DNA from: Ascaphus truei
Lineage: Eukaryota > Chordata > Amphibia > Anura > Ascaphidae
Direction of reading: 5' to 3'
Length of the DNA: 64,000 bases
Assembly: GCA_036426205.1 (NCBI GenBank)
Contig: CM071568.1
Coordinates: 217,042,527 to 217,106,526 of the forward strand
In this document: positions 35,101-47,100 of the stretch, in pieces
Position numbering within the stretch: position 1 is the stretch's first letter
Layout of the letters: each line of letters opens with the position of its first letter
Translations under genes and position numbers: made by a program
Notes under the pieces: generated by a model
Told to the model about the DNA's origin: nothing
Seen by the model: only the letters and a program-made list of their open reading frames with translations
The model's database searches: none

Positions 35101-38100
35101 GGTAATAAAGGGAATACAAATCCCCTGATCCTCCTTCATGGCTGTTTCCTTGGGTTTTAAAAGATCCCTAATTTCCATTCCATTTACCTCATGCAATACC
35201 ATGTCTAGTAGTCTTGAATCATACTTCTTTTCTAAGAACCTCATCCTTAAAATGCTGGACTGTTCTTGATATGTCTGATCTAGGGTACAATTTTGTCTAA
35301 TTTTTCTTAGTTGACCCTTATGGATATTCTAAAGCCATTTTTTATAATGGCAGCTCTTTTATTTATATAGGTGTTACAATCCACCGACTTGAAATGTGTC
35401 TTACAATTTATTTTTCTTTCATGTACATGAAGGTTCAAGTCCAAAAACTGAATCTCATGTCTACTCATATTATTTTGGTGGGCAGCTCCAGTTATATGTT
35501 CTAGCCCATAGTATCCTGGGAGTCTCCATTTCCATTATTGTAACCAGCGGAGTTTAATTAAAAGCAAGAGAACTGTAGGGTATTTAAACTCGACGCCTCC
35601 AGAGTGCTAGCATAACCCCAGAAGAAGCCGACACTGGCGAAACGCATTGGGCTTTTTGGATCTTGGAGGCCACCGTACCAACCACCCAGAGTTCCAGCTT
35701 GCTGGCGTCAGAGGTCCCGAACAACCTGCCAGTGAGTAGCAGACGGAGGTGGCTACACACGCATCAGAGATCAAACGAGCAGCTGCCTATACTGGGTAAG
35801 GGCTGGAGTGCGCCCCAAGTCACTCCTTGCTTACTACTTTTGGGGTTATTGTGAGTTGGCATTTTCCCCTTTTGTGTTTGTCTATGGAATCTAAACGTTA
35901 ATGCACCATCTATTCTGCATTTGTGTTTCTTCCCTACATGTCATCTACTATGGACAGTTAATTCAAGATGCCTGGTTCAACGGAGTACTGTGTGACTTTT
36001 GAATAAGTGTTGGTATCAAACATCACCTTCAGCCACTTTATGGTTATTCACTGTAATTATATGATTATCAGTTTGCGCCACGGTCACCCCTTTTTTTCAC
36101 TGTTACATAATGCAGTTTGGACACTGCTAGTGTTTGGCTGCACCTGATCTATGCACACGTGTGTGTGTTTGTGTGTGTGTGTTTTATTTGATTTTTGGAT
36201 TGTCACTATTAGCACCAATATATACGTTTGCGCCTTAACTCATTCACATCTGCAAGGTTATATTGTGCTAGAACAAAGGATTATGTTCCCAGCACGCAGA
36301 TTTTTTTTTTACTTGTATATAAAGAGATTACACAAGGCAAACATCAGCACATATCCGTGATGTTATTGCTACAAACTGAATAGCAGATCGGCAATATGTA
36401 TAATTATTGTTTTACACGATACAAAAGCACACAGAACAAGAGATAATACGTGTGGGGAGGGGAACACTGTATGGATAGACAAGGAAAAAGGAAGGGGAGG
36501 GGAATAAGGGGGGCACCTAGCCACTTCTTCTGGCCCGTTCCCTTAGATCAATCCGATCTAGGTACTTCCCTTACTCCTGTCATAGATAGGTGTTCCCTAC
36601 TACGATCCACAGAACATCAAAGGATATACAAGTGGGTAATACCTGTGAATAGATATCCCACAAAACATAAAAGGATATACAGGTGGGTAATGCCTAAGGA
36701 TAGATATCCCAAAGTGGGGTACTATAAGACACTACGTAAATGTGAACTGGCTGTCCAACTAAATGCAGTACAAATATATTATCGGATCAAACAAACTATG
36801 CCTGAATTAATATTAAGCTAGTGCATGAGTACGTCAACACTACTTATATGGAAACATGCTATCATTCAGAAATGCAGTCTAGATTCTCTAATACTAAGAT
36901 TTAAGCACACTATGGAACTGTCTCGCTGCACTGCAATATGGGATCTGTCACTCAAATAGGGGAAACTCTGAGTATGATAGTTTAAAGTCGGTGCATAAAT
37001 AACCTGGAGAACCACTGGACACTGCCAGATAATGTGACGAGACCTTATATTGTGCTAGAAACAATCATTAATCTCTCCCCCACCCCTCCACACACACTCT
37101 TTTTGGGGTCTGTCATTTAAGTTCACATTTACCTGTCTGATCTTGTGTCACTGCTGTTTCTTTTCATTGATCTTACAGGGACATTCCCTCTTGCCCGATA
37201 TTTGTTTTTCTTACAATAAAAGCAGCAGGTCCTCCTACTTTTTTAGGGCAATGCAATTATCTAACCTGCTGCTTGATCCTTTCTCCCGCGATCGATCAGT
37301 GAACATCCTGCTTCCCAGGGCAACCAACATGGCTGCCTATTTCAAAAGAGGAATGGGTTTAGCTTCCTAAATAGTTTCTATAGCAACACAAGAAGCATAA
37401 TAAAGTAAAAATCGTTAAAAAGGCAGATTTATTGAAAAATGAGATCTAGGATTTTGAATTAAATTCTGCTTTAACTTCTTGGTAGCCGTTTCTCTTGTGC
37501 TGCTACAGGTAGCAGTTATTGGTGAGATACTTTCTCTAAGAAGATGGTTATATTTGTTACGTGCTACAGTCATTTTGTCACCAGCCTAAATCCTACGTAG
37601 CAAATGTCCTCTTGCCTAGTAAACCAGTGCCACCCCCAGTGTGTTCCTTGACTTGCTTGCAGCATATGACAAAGCAATAGTGTGTGTGTGTGTGTGTATG
37701 TGTTTGGTTTAGAAGACCCTGGCAGAGAGCCACACAGGAGGTACCTTTGTGCCCGTGATGGGTTTCTGTGCAAGTTGGAAAGGGTCTTTTGTTCCAGTTT
37801 ACTGCACAACATGGCTCTTACTAATTTTTTTTATTATTGTTGTAGGGTGGTAGGCACGTAGATTACGTAGTAGACCAAATTGTCTCCAAACTCATAGAAG
37901 TTGTGAAGAAGAAAAACAAAGCTGGAGTTTCTGTGAAGCCCTTCCAGGTAAGTTGTTACAGTAAACTAGTGGCAAAAAGCTCTGTGGTGTGTTTTTTTTT
38001 ATTTTTATATATATTCTCTTCCTCCCTAAACCCCCCACCCAAAGTACAAAAATACATGCTTAATGTGCACATTGCCATCAAGCTGTAAGGCTATGCTTAT

Positions 38101-41100
38101 AGTGCCGGCGATGGTCACTGTAAAATCAAATAGAGATGACTTCCAGCGATCGCGACCAAGCCGTCACGCTTACTACAAGGGGACGGCAATGCATTTGTTT
38201 TCCCGCAATGTTGCTGTCGCTGGCAATATAAGCGCAGCCTTGGATTATTCACACTTGTACATACTTTTGTTGTATATGTGGCAGTTGTGGAATATTAATG
38301 ATGTGTAACTGAAATATTACCTATTCTTTCTCGTCTCTTTACAGGTGAAGAATCACGTATGGGTTTTTATCAATTGTTTGATTGAAAACCCCACTTTTGA
38401 TTCCCAGACAAAGGAAAACATGACCCTACAGCCGAAGAGTTTTGGGTCCAAATGTCAGCTTACAGAGAAATTTTCTAAAGCGGTTAGTTTATACTGTTAC
38501 AGGGCTGTTTCATAAACATTACTATTTTTGCAATTGGTGAACCTCGCCTTGTAAAAAAAAAAAAATATAGCATTATACCTTTCACAGAAGTTTGTTAATC
38601 TTACATATTTTAGTGTTTTGGGCCTGAACTACAGCATTTCTGCTGTTCTGTTTATCTTGTATTTGGATAAAGCTCCATTGTATTACTTGCCAAACCTTCA
38701 TGGAAGTAATTAGCAATTACTACATATATTGTTTTAGGACTAAATACAGTCACTTACAGAATCTATAAGTCTGTTTATTTCCCCCCCAAATATTATACTG
38801 CTACAGTGTTCAGGCGCAATGATCTTTAAAACGAGTCTTGCTTCCAAAAATGGTTAAACCACAAATAATATTAATTTCTCAACGCTGAATTGCTTACAAG
38901 GTCTGTGTATCTCAAATTTCTATGTACTGTATTATCTAATTGTATGGTTCATATCGGTAAATACTCTACATCGGTTTTACTGGTGGTGTAGCATTGACAG
39001 AATTTATAGCAATCTAATCTCATTGGTACAATACATTCGACTGCATTGCTGCATTAATATAAATGGATATAGTTATAAAAAATTGTTTAAACTAAAAATG
39101 ATGCAAAATATTTTATTCACAGATCAACGTTTCAGTCCCACCTTCCTCTTGAGAGGTCCTAGCTTGGGACGGAAATGTTGATCTGTGAATAAAATCTTTT
39201 TGCAATGTTTTTTTAATTTCTTGAGTGTCTGTTTAATCTCTTTTTGTGCATCTACAACAGTGCACCTAGGCAAGTTTGCCAATTATGTGAGTGCCGTCCT
39301 TTTCTTTATGCCATATAGATATATATTTCTTAACTTTATATATCTGTATCACTATTTGCTTAGGCTTCCAACTGCGGCATAGTGGAAAGCATTCTGAATT
39401 GGGTCAAGTTCAAGGCCCAAATACAGCTAAATAAGAAGTGCTCATCTGTGAAGTACAGTAAAATTAAAGGCATTCCCAAACTGGATGATGCAAACGATGC
39501 TGGTAAGGGCTGCACACAAATGTATATGCTGCTTTTTTTTTTAACCCCGCCACTTCTGTAATGGCCTGCAACACCTTTTTGGTAAGTGGCTTACATATTT
39601 AGTTTATCCCTACTAGTTTAAAAATACATAAGACCTTGTTGTGGCCAATTATTAGTGTCTCCAGAGTTACACCACCTATTCCAGAGAGGGATACAGTGTT
39701 AGAGTGATTCTTTTTTTTTTAGAATCCAATAGTTCTTTTAATAAAAAACGGGAATTTCCACACCATTTGAGCATACACTGAGATTGCCACTGTATTATAT
39801 ACATCTGACCGTTTTCCCTACTTCTAACAGGACACTAATGCTTCTTGGTTTTTGTTTTAAAACTGTGGATCTGGAACAACCATTAGCCCTGTTATTCACA
39901 TACCGCCGTTCCATGTAATTCCTTGTGCAATGCTTCATGTACTACCAGGCAGATGGTAGTACACAAAACAATGCAATGATGGGACAAAAACAGAATAATG
40001 CACCACTGATCCAGAAAGTAAACCCAGTAGTTATACAGAACCGCCAACTTACCTGCATTGTTTATGTTTCCCTAATGGGAATTCACAGGCCTCTCCTACA
40101 GTGATGCATGTCTCCATCTCATCACACATTGTGCCATCTGCTTATTTCTTATCACAATTGTAAGGCTATACAACTGGGGGCGCAAGATTTTCCAGGGGGC
40201 GGGGGGACGGGGAGGTATGGTCATTAGAGGCCCTGCACTCTTGCTCGAGACATTTAAATTAAATGCCGTGGGATCACGTGAGGCCTCTGCAACTTCCCTT
40301 ACCTTGCCGCTGTGTCATTTGACGCTGAGGACAAGGTAAAGGAGGCGGGTGGGGGGCAGGGGGGGCGCAGACTAAAAAGTTTGCGCAACCTGGCTATACA
40401 AGAACAAGGTTGTGGATTTGCTGGTACTCCAAAGATCGGGTTGAAGGAACTTTGGCCCAATATTAGAGTGGAAACCTACGTGTCATGTTTTGTAGCATTG
40501 TCGTAAATGTTTCTTCCCTCCCCCCCCCCCCCCACTTCTTAGGTGGAAAACATTCCCTGGACTGCACATTGATTTTGACAGAGGGAGACTCTGCCAAAAC
40601 TCTGGCTGTTTCTGGCTTAGGGGTCATAGGACGTGATCGGTATGGGGTATTCCCTCTCAGGGGAAAAATTCTCAATGTACGAGAAGCTTCCCACAAACAG
40701 GTAATTATCATATTTTTATTTTAATCCTACAGTTTTTTCCCCACCCCCTCCCCCCAGTTGGGTTTTAATGCACATTTTTCTCCAGATCATGGAAAATGCA
40801 GAAATTAACAACATCATTAAAATTGTTGGATTGCAATACAAAAAAACCTATGACGATCAAGAATCTCTGAAGTCCTTGCGCTACGGAAAAATTATGATTA
40901 TGACTGATCAGGTAATTGGTTTTGTATTTCTTTGGCATGTGTAGATTGATAACTTAGCACTGGTATTGAATGGGATAAGTGTTAAAACACTGATTCTCTG
41001 CCAGTGAAGCTTCTTGCAAATTCTTCAAAAAAAATGATGTCATAAATTTGGTATAAGTAGTATTGCATAGCATTTTCTATTTAATTAGGACATGATTTCC

Positions 41101-44100
41101 CAAAATGTTTTCAGTGGGTCTTCATACACATTAATTTCTGTTTTTCCTATACAACTCTAAAACATTGCTTACTTATTGCAATCTTTAGCTACCATTTAAC
41201 CTTTCGTTTCTTTGCATGTACATAGTTACTATACTAGTAATGAGCCATTGTATTTATAATTTTTATGACAAAATAGGTCTTTGGATAAATACCTATTAAA
41301 CCGTTTTGTACTTGACTGCTTTATGAAAGATATATATATATATATATATATAGTAGACTTCAATAAAATGCATTGGCATGAATGTTCACATGTGCAAATT
41401 TGACAAAACAATGCAGGTTACCAGTTACAAGCATATTATGTCATGCAGATATGTAGATAGACAAAAGGATGAATTGTGTGAAGCATCCCACTTTTTTTTT
41501 TTTTTTTTTGTTAATATCTTGTTTATTCTAAACACTAGAAGAAAAGAAAAAACTGGAACTCTAGCTGCATTTTAAAAGGAAAATATTGTGTGAGATGATA
41601 AAAAAGGGAGGAAAGTCTTACACTTAGGCTACGCTTATAGTGCCGGTGACGTCGGGCTGCGGTTGCTGGAAAAATCAAATTCAGATGACTTCAAGCGATC
41701 GCGACCAAGTCGTCTCGTTGCGCTTACTGTATGCACGTGACGGCGGCAATGCATTTGTTTTGCCGCGACGTCGCCGGCACTATAAGCGCAGCCTAATGCT
41801 ATCAAAGAGTGAATCAGAATGTTTATTTTAAGGATAAAATGTACTTTCAGATAGGTGCGATTTTAAGACTTGCCTCGTATACTACCAGCAGTTCTCACTT
41901 TTTCCAAGTCACAATGTCTTACCTGATCCATGAAAAAAGATCTAACTTGCAAATCCTATAGAACTGTACTTTAGAATTGTCTTTATTATATAATATCAAG
42001 AGCTGTGGACAGAGCTATTGCTTGAAATCACCTTTTCAGAAGCAGTGCAAAAGAGGCGAATCTCATCTGAACCCAAGTCTATTAGCAGCATATGTGCAGC
42101 CAGACAGAGGGCAGTGAATTAAACAAAACAGAGAACAAAGAAAAAATACAAGTCAAATTCCTCCTAAGAAGGCATTTCCATCCAGACCCAGACAATGCAA
42201 TGCTACAGTAGTCGAATAGTGCGATTCTCTAATTCTAGGGAATCTGATGTTTTGTTTGTACCTAATTAAAGAGATCAAAAGTAAGCCTCTAATCTATCAT
42301 CATCATACGCTTAGGAGTACAGATATCTAGCTGATTTTATAAGAGATCTTGAAAACCACTTTTGCTTATATTCCGAGAATAGCCTGGAGAGTGAATTCTG
42401 GCAGAATTCTCTGTCGCTGCCAAATAACTGGTCTGAAGAAGCAAAAGTTTGTGATCCAGACAGAAGAGCGCAATCTTCCTCTTGTGGGACGATTAAAGCT
42501 GTCATCCTTCCATGTCGATTTTTAAAGAGGCGGTTGATACTAGATCAAAACTTTACTTCTGCTGAGACGCTATTTTTGGTTGGTGTTATTTATAATGAGC
42601 GAGAGACTAACTTCAGATGAGCATCTTAACATATAGAAAGGTAGATTAATTCTGCACAGTTCCTTGTAAGCAAATCTAACTACTAATGGTAATACCGTGG
42701 CTTCTGTTTAAAAACGTCAGTAACTTCTGCTGTGCTTTTATTGATACACAGGATCAGGACGGCTCTCATATCAAAGGCTTGCTGATTAACTTTATCCATC
42801 ACAATTGGCCATCCTTGTTGAAACACAGTTTCCTCGAGGAGTTCATTACTCCTATTGTTAAGGTACAGAAAACCTATCATACCATTACCTTTATACTCTG
42901 CCTTTGGATAAAGACATACATATAACAGGTTAACATTTTTGTTTTATAAGGCAACGAAAAATAAACAGGAGCTTGCGTTCTACAGTATTCCAGAGTTTGA
43001 TGAATGGAAAAAACATATAGACAACCAAAAATCGTGGAAAATAAAGTACTACAAAGGTTTGTTAAAACAAATAAAAAAGTATTGCACACTATTACCTCTC
43101 TTACTGTTGATCCCAATCCTTTTTGCATAGAATGCAGTCTTGTGTGATGAAATGACGACACCATATTTTCAGCCTCTAAATAACGAATACACTTCAGGAT
43201 AAAAATTGAATGCAAACGATACCACAAAGTAACAGTACAGTACTGAAATATTGTTTTTATACAGGTTTGGGTACCAGCACTTCTAAGGAAGCAAAGGAGT
43301 ACTTTGCGGAGATGGACAGACACAGAATTATTTTTAGGTACGCCGGCCCTGAGGATGATGCAGCTATTACTTTGGTAAGGACTGTCAAATATAGGAATAA
43401 CCCCTATACTGAAGGACAGCCCATTGCTTGGCAATGCTTAGTCCATTGGCAGGAATTGGGTTAATTTAGTCTTTGCTTAGTTTCTTTAAAGTGCTTTTTC
43501 AAATGTGGTGCTTGACACTTTTTTTTTCTGCTCACGAATGAGGCGTTTCTGACCCAGTTGTCTAACATTATCCCCTGCAGGCTTTTAGCAAAAAGAAAGT
43601 CGATGACAGAAAAGAATGGCTCACAAACTTTATGGAGGACAGGCGACAACGTCGATTGCACGGATTGCCCGAGGTAAAGTTTTAGTCATTAACGCCACAT
43701 AAAAGGAGCAAAGTGGTGGAAGGGAAGATGCGTAATCTTGTGACAATCTCACTGGGCATTTTTTATGTTTCCCACAGCAATTCCTATACGGCACAGCCAC
43801 AAAACACTTGAGTTATAATGACTTCATTAACAAGGAGCTGATTCTTTTCTCGAACTCTGACAATGAGCGATCCATTCCATCTCTTGTTGATGGTGAGTAC
43901 AACTTGGTCGAATAGCACAGATACAAGTCTTCAGTTCAATTGCTGCGGCAAAACAGGCTAAGCTTAACAGAGAACAACATCTTGCTGGGATGCTGTTAGA
44001 CGTCAAATCTTTTCAGAAATTATAGTAAAGATGCATCCTAATTTTCCTTAAAGTGTATTTTTGAAACATCTGCATTTCCATACCAGTTTTTAATTTTTCA

Positions 44101-47100
44101 GTGGTATGACTTCTAATTACATTTCTAAAGCAGCAGTTAATGTTTGGTCATCACTTGTAACTTTCTCTCATACTCCCCCAAAAATATGCTACATGCTAAT
44201 ATAACAGTGAGATTAACTGTACATTCAACCATCTGAATTTTTTCTTCATGGCAGAGCAGAAATGCTGGTCAATATTTACATCAGACACATTTATACTGTT
44301 AGTCAATAATACCTTTTCCACCACTGTGGCCAGAAGCATGCCGTAAGATTTATAATATCTAGCAAAAAGGATTTTTTTTAAATGTTACATTGTACCAACA
44401 ATATATATTTTTAATTGAGGATGAATTGCTGCTTCATATGCATAACTGACAGGGTGTACAGCAATAGGTTTCCTCTAAAAAAAAAAAAAAAAAAAAAAAG
44501 GGCTTTCTTAATTAAAAAAAAAAAATCATCAATTTTAGCAGCAGGACCAAAAACTTTGAAACAATACCCAACAATAAATCGTCCCGTCTCTGCGGTGGCA
44601 ATGAGAATGCTTTGTAGCTCCATGCACTCGTAGGCATTAAGGCATTTATTTTACGAATGTATGTTTTCTGCTGAAATGTGTAGTATTTTTATGCAGGCTT
44701 CCGAGACTGAACATTCTGCTGCTGTATACTCTCAAGTGTTCTGTCATTTGACTTCTGAACACTATATTAACCTCTTCAGAGGCGTTGGATTGTTTGAGAT
44801 TGCAATGTATATATGCCAAAATATGGAGCTGCCTCTTGCTAATTAAAAGATTCTACTCCTTTTTTGTAGGTTTAAAGCCAGGGCAAAGGAAAGTTTTGTT
44901 TACTTGTTTTAAGAGAAATGACAAACGCGAAGTCAAAGTTGCTCAGTTAGCGGGTTCTGTTGCTGAAATGTCTGCCTATCATCATGGAGAGGTAAGCACC
45001 AAGCATACCATCATGTTCATAGTGTCTCACATGGCCAGGAAATATGTTGCATCCCAAGATCTATATCTGCATTTTCTCTTATCTGAATGAATGTCCCCTT
45101 TGCTTCCAGCAAGCCCTGATGATGACCATTGTGAACTTGGCACAGAGTTTTGTGGGAAGTAATAATGCTAACTTGCTGCAGCCCATCGGTCAGTTTGGTA
45201 CACGGCTACATGGTGGGAAGGATGCTGCTAGTCCACGTTACATTTTCACGATGTTAAGGTATCTGTCAACTAATGTGAGCAGTCAAAATTGAATGAATAA
45301 ATAGCGAAGCTTTGAGTAATCCTTGTACAATTTTAAACCGCACACACTTCTGTCACACAAATCAAATCTTATTCCGTGTGGGATTCTGCCTGTAAATATA
45401 CCTGGGGGGTGGGGGAAAGGAAAAGCGGTTTCCCTGCTCAGCTTGTTCCTTATTGAATAGGATAGTAATGAGACTAGTATAGTGCTATGCTGGGATATGT
45501 AATTACTTCTGAACCCAAGAGAGAAAACCCAGCTTGATGAGCACTCGGATGCCAGTGAATGAGTATATGAGTTGTTAAAAATAATTTTTAATACGATCCA
45601 ATTTTTTAAAAATAGGTTGTACAAAATGACCAACAATAATATTCAGAGACGTTGCCTAGTTGGGGGGGTGTCAATTAGTACTTAACACTCTGGACGTAAA
45701 GTAGTAATCCTCAGTGTGTATGAATGAGCAGCTGACACAATAGTCAGAATTCAAAATGCCTATCGTAAGCACATATTGTCGCTAAAATACTTGTAAGCAA
45801 TGAGTCCCAATGTCCCGGACTATTACTCCACAAAATGTAGCAGAACTGCCCCTCAGAGGGGGGAAGGGAGAAATAGTACCGAGGTCTGCTGCAGAGAGGA
45901 TACAAAGTAATTAGAGGGGTGGGTCTGCTTGTTTAGATTTGTCCGATTTGTTGAGGATGGGGGATCTGAACACCACATAATACAGATAGTCCTCGGCATA
46001 TCCTTCAACGCCTCCAGTTATTTAAACTGGATACCTTCTTGCTTTTAAATTGACCGTTCGTTGCCAGGGGAGGACATAATCACTGTCCTGTTGATTTACA
46101 CTGAGCTTTCAGGTACTCCAAAACAGCAGATCCACTGCAAATGATACTAAGATTCTGCTACTATAGCCCCAACCGCTACATACTAATGCAAGTATAAACA
46201 AAGCCTACTTGAAAAGGCTTTCTTTCACCTAAGGGCTTTTTTGAACTGTAAAACTCTAACTGGGTGAAAGGACTGCCATGGGCTACATCTTAAAGTAACA
46301 TTGTGAGTGTGGTGTCCGGCAAGCCTCCATTGTCTAAACAAGCAGACCCACCCCTCCAATTACTTTGTATCCTCTCTGCAGCAGACCTCGGTAATATTCC
46401 CCCCCCCCCCCTCAGAGGGGCAGTTTTGCTACATTTTGTGGAGTAATAGTCCGGGACATTGGGACCCATTGCTTACAAGTATTTTAGCGACAATATGTGC
46501 TTATAATAGGCATTTTGAATTCTGGCTATTATCAGCTGCTCGTTCATACACACTGAGGATTACCACTTTATGTCCAGAGTGTTAAGTACTAATTGACACA
46601 CCGCCAACTAGGCAACGTCTCTGAATTTTATTTTGTCATTTTATTCACCCTATTTTTTTAAATTGGATCACATAAAAAATTATTTTTAATTTAATTAATA
46701 TGCTCTTTCTCTTGGGTTTACAAACTGATTCTGTCTGTAGCCATATAAACTACAGTTCAATTTGGAGCCAAATATTGACATTTCAGTAATGATCTGGTTA
46801 AAACCTTTTAACATCATTGTGTAATTGATATCTCCAATAGATTTGCAAATGTAAACCTAAAAGCCAAATTGCAAGTAGCACAAAAACTCCATGGAATGTA
46901 CAATAAATACAGTTTTCCTTCTGTTACTGGTGTTATGTCACGAAGTAAAGAATATTGTCACAATTCTACATTTCAGGGCCAAAATACAAAGTTTAAAAAA
47001 AAAAAAAAAACATACAAAGCTGTATTTAAGTGTCTGTTTTTACAATATTTCTTTGAAACAATTTGAGAATTTGTGTGATTTTGAGAAGGGGGAAATTTAA

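Larger units (their letters stand above)
32284..36251 (-). mobile_element. Penelope-like retroelement with 16-bp target duplication
   Basis: The 16 bases GCAAGGTTATATTGTG flank it exactly (32268-32283 and 36252-36267). The minus strand encodes the end of a Penelope-type reverse transcriptase and a GIY-YIG endonuclease. Inverted terminal repeats face each other (about 33313-33866 on minus against 35494-36060 on plus), continuing after the nested palindrome into 32284-32347 against about 36037-36105. The combination of GIY-YIG, this reverse transcriptase and inverted repeats is the mark of Penelope-like elements. Most of the reverse transcriptase is missing and the frames are broken. Confidence 0.85.
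32102..37845 (+). other. TOP2B intron 8
   Basis: A 5.7-kb intron made mostly of insertions: the Penelope-like element with nested palindrome (32284-36251) and a second insertion (36274-37044). A short (TG)n run lies at about 37681-37698. Little original intron sequence is left. Confidence 0.85.

Noticed and set aside
36450..36821. Plus-strand frame of 123 residues in the 771-bp insertion
   Set aside because: Contains an internal DNA repeat and no recognisable domain; probably chance openness.
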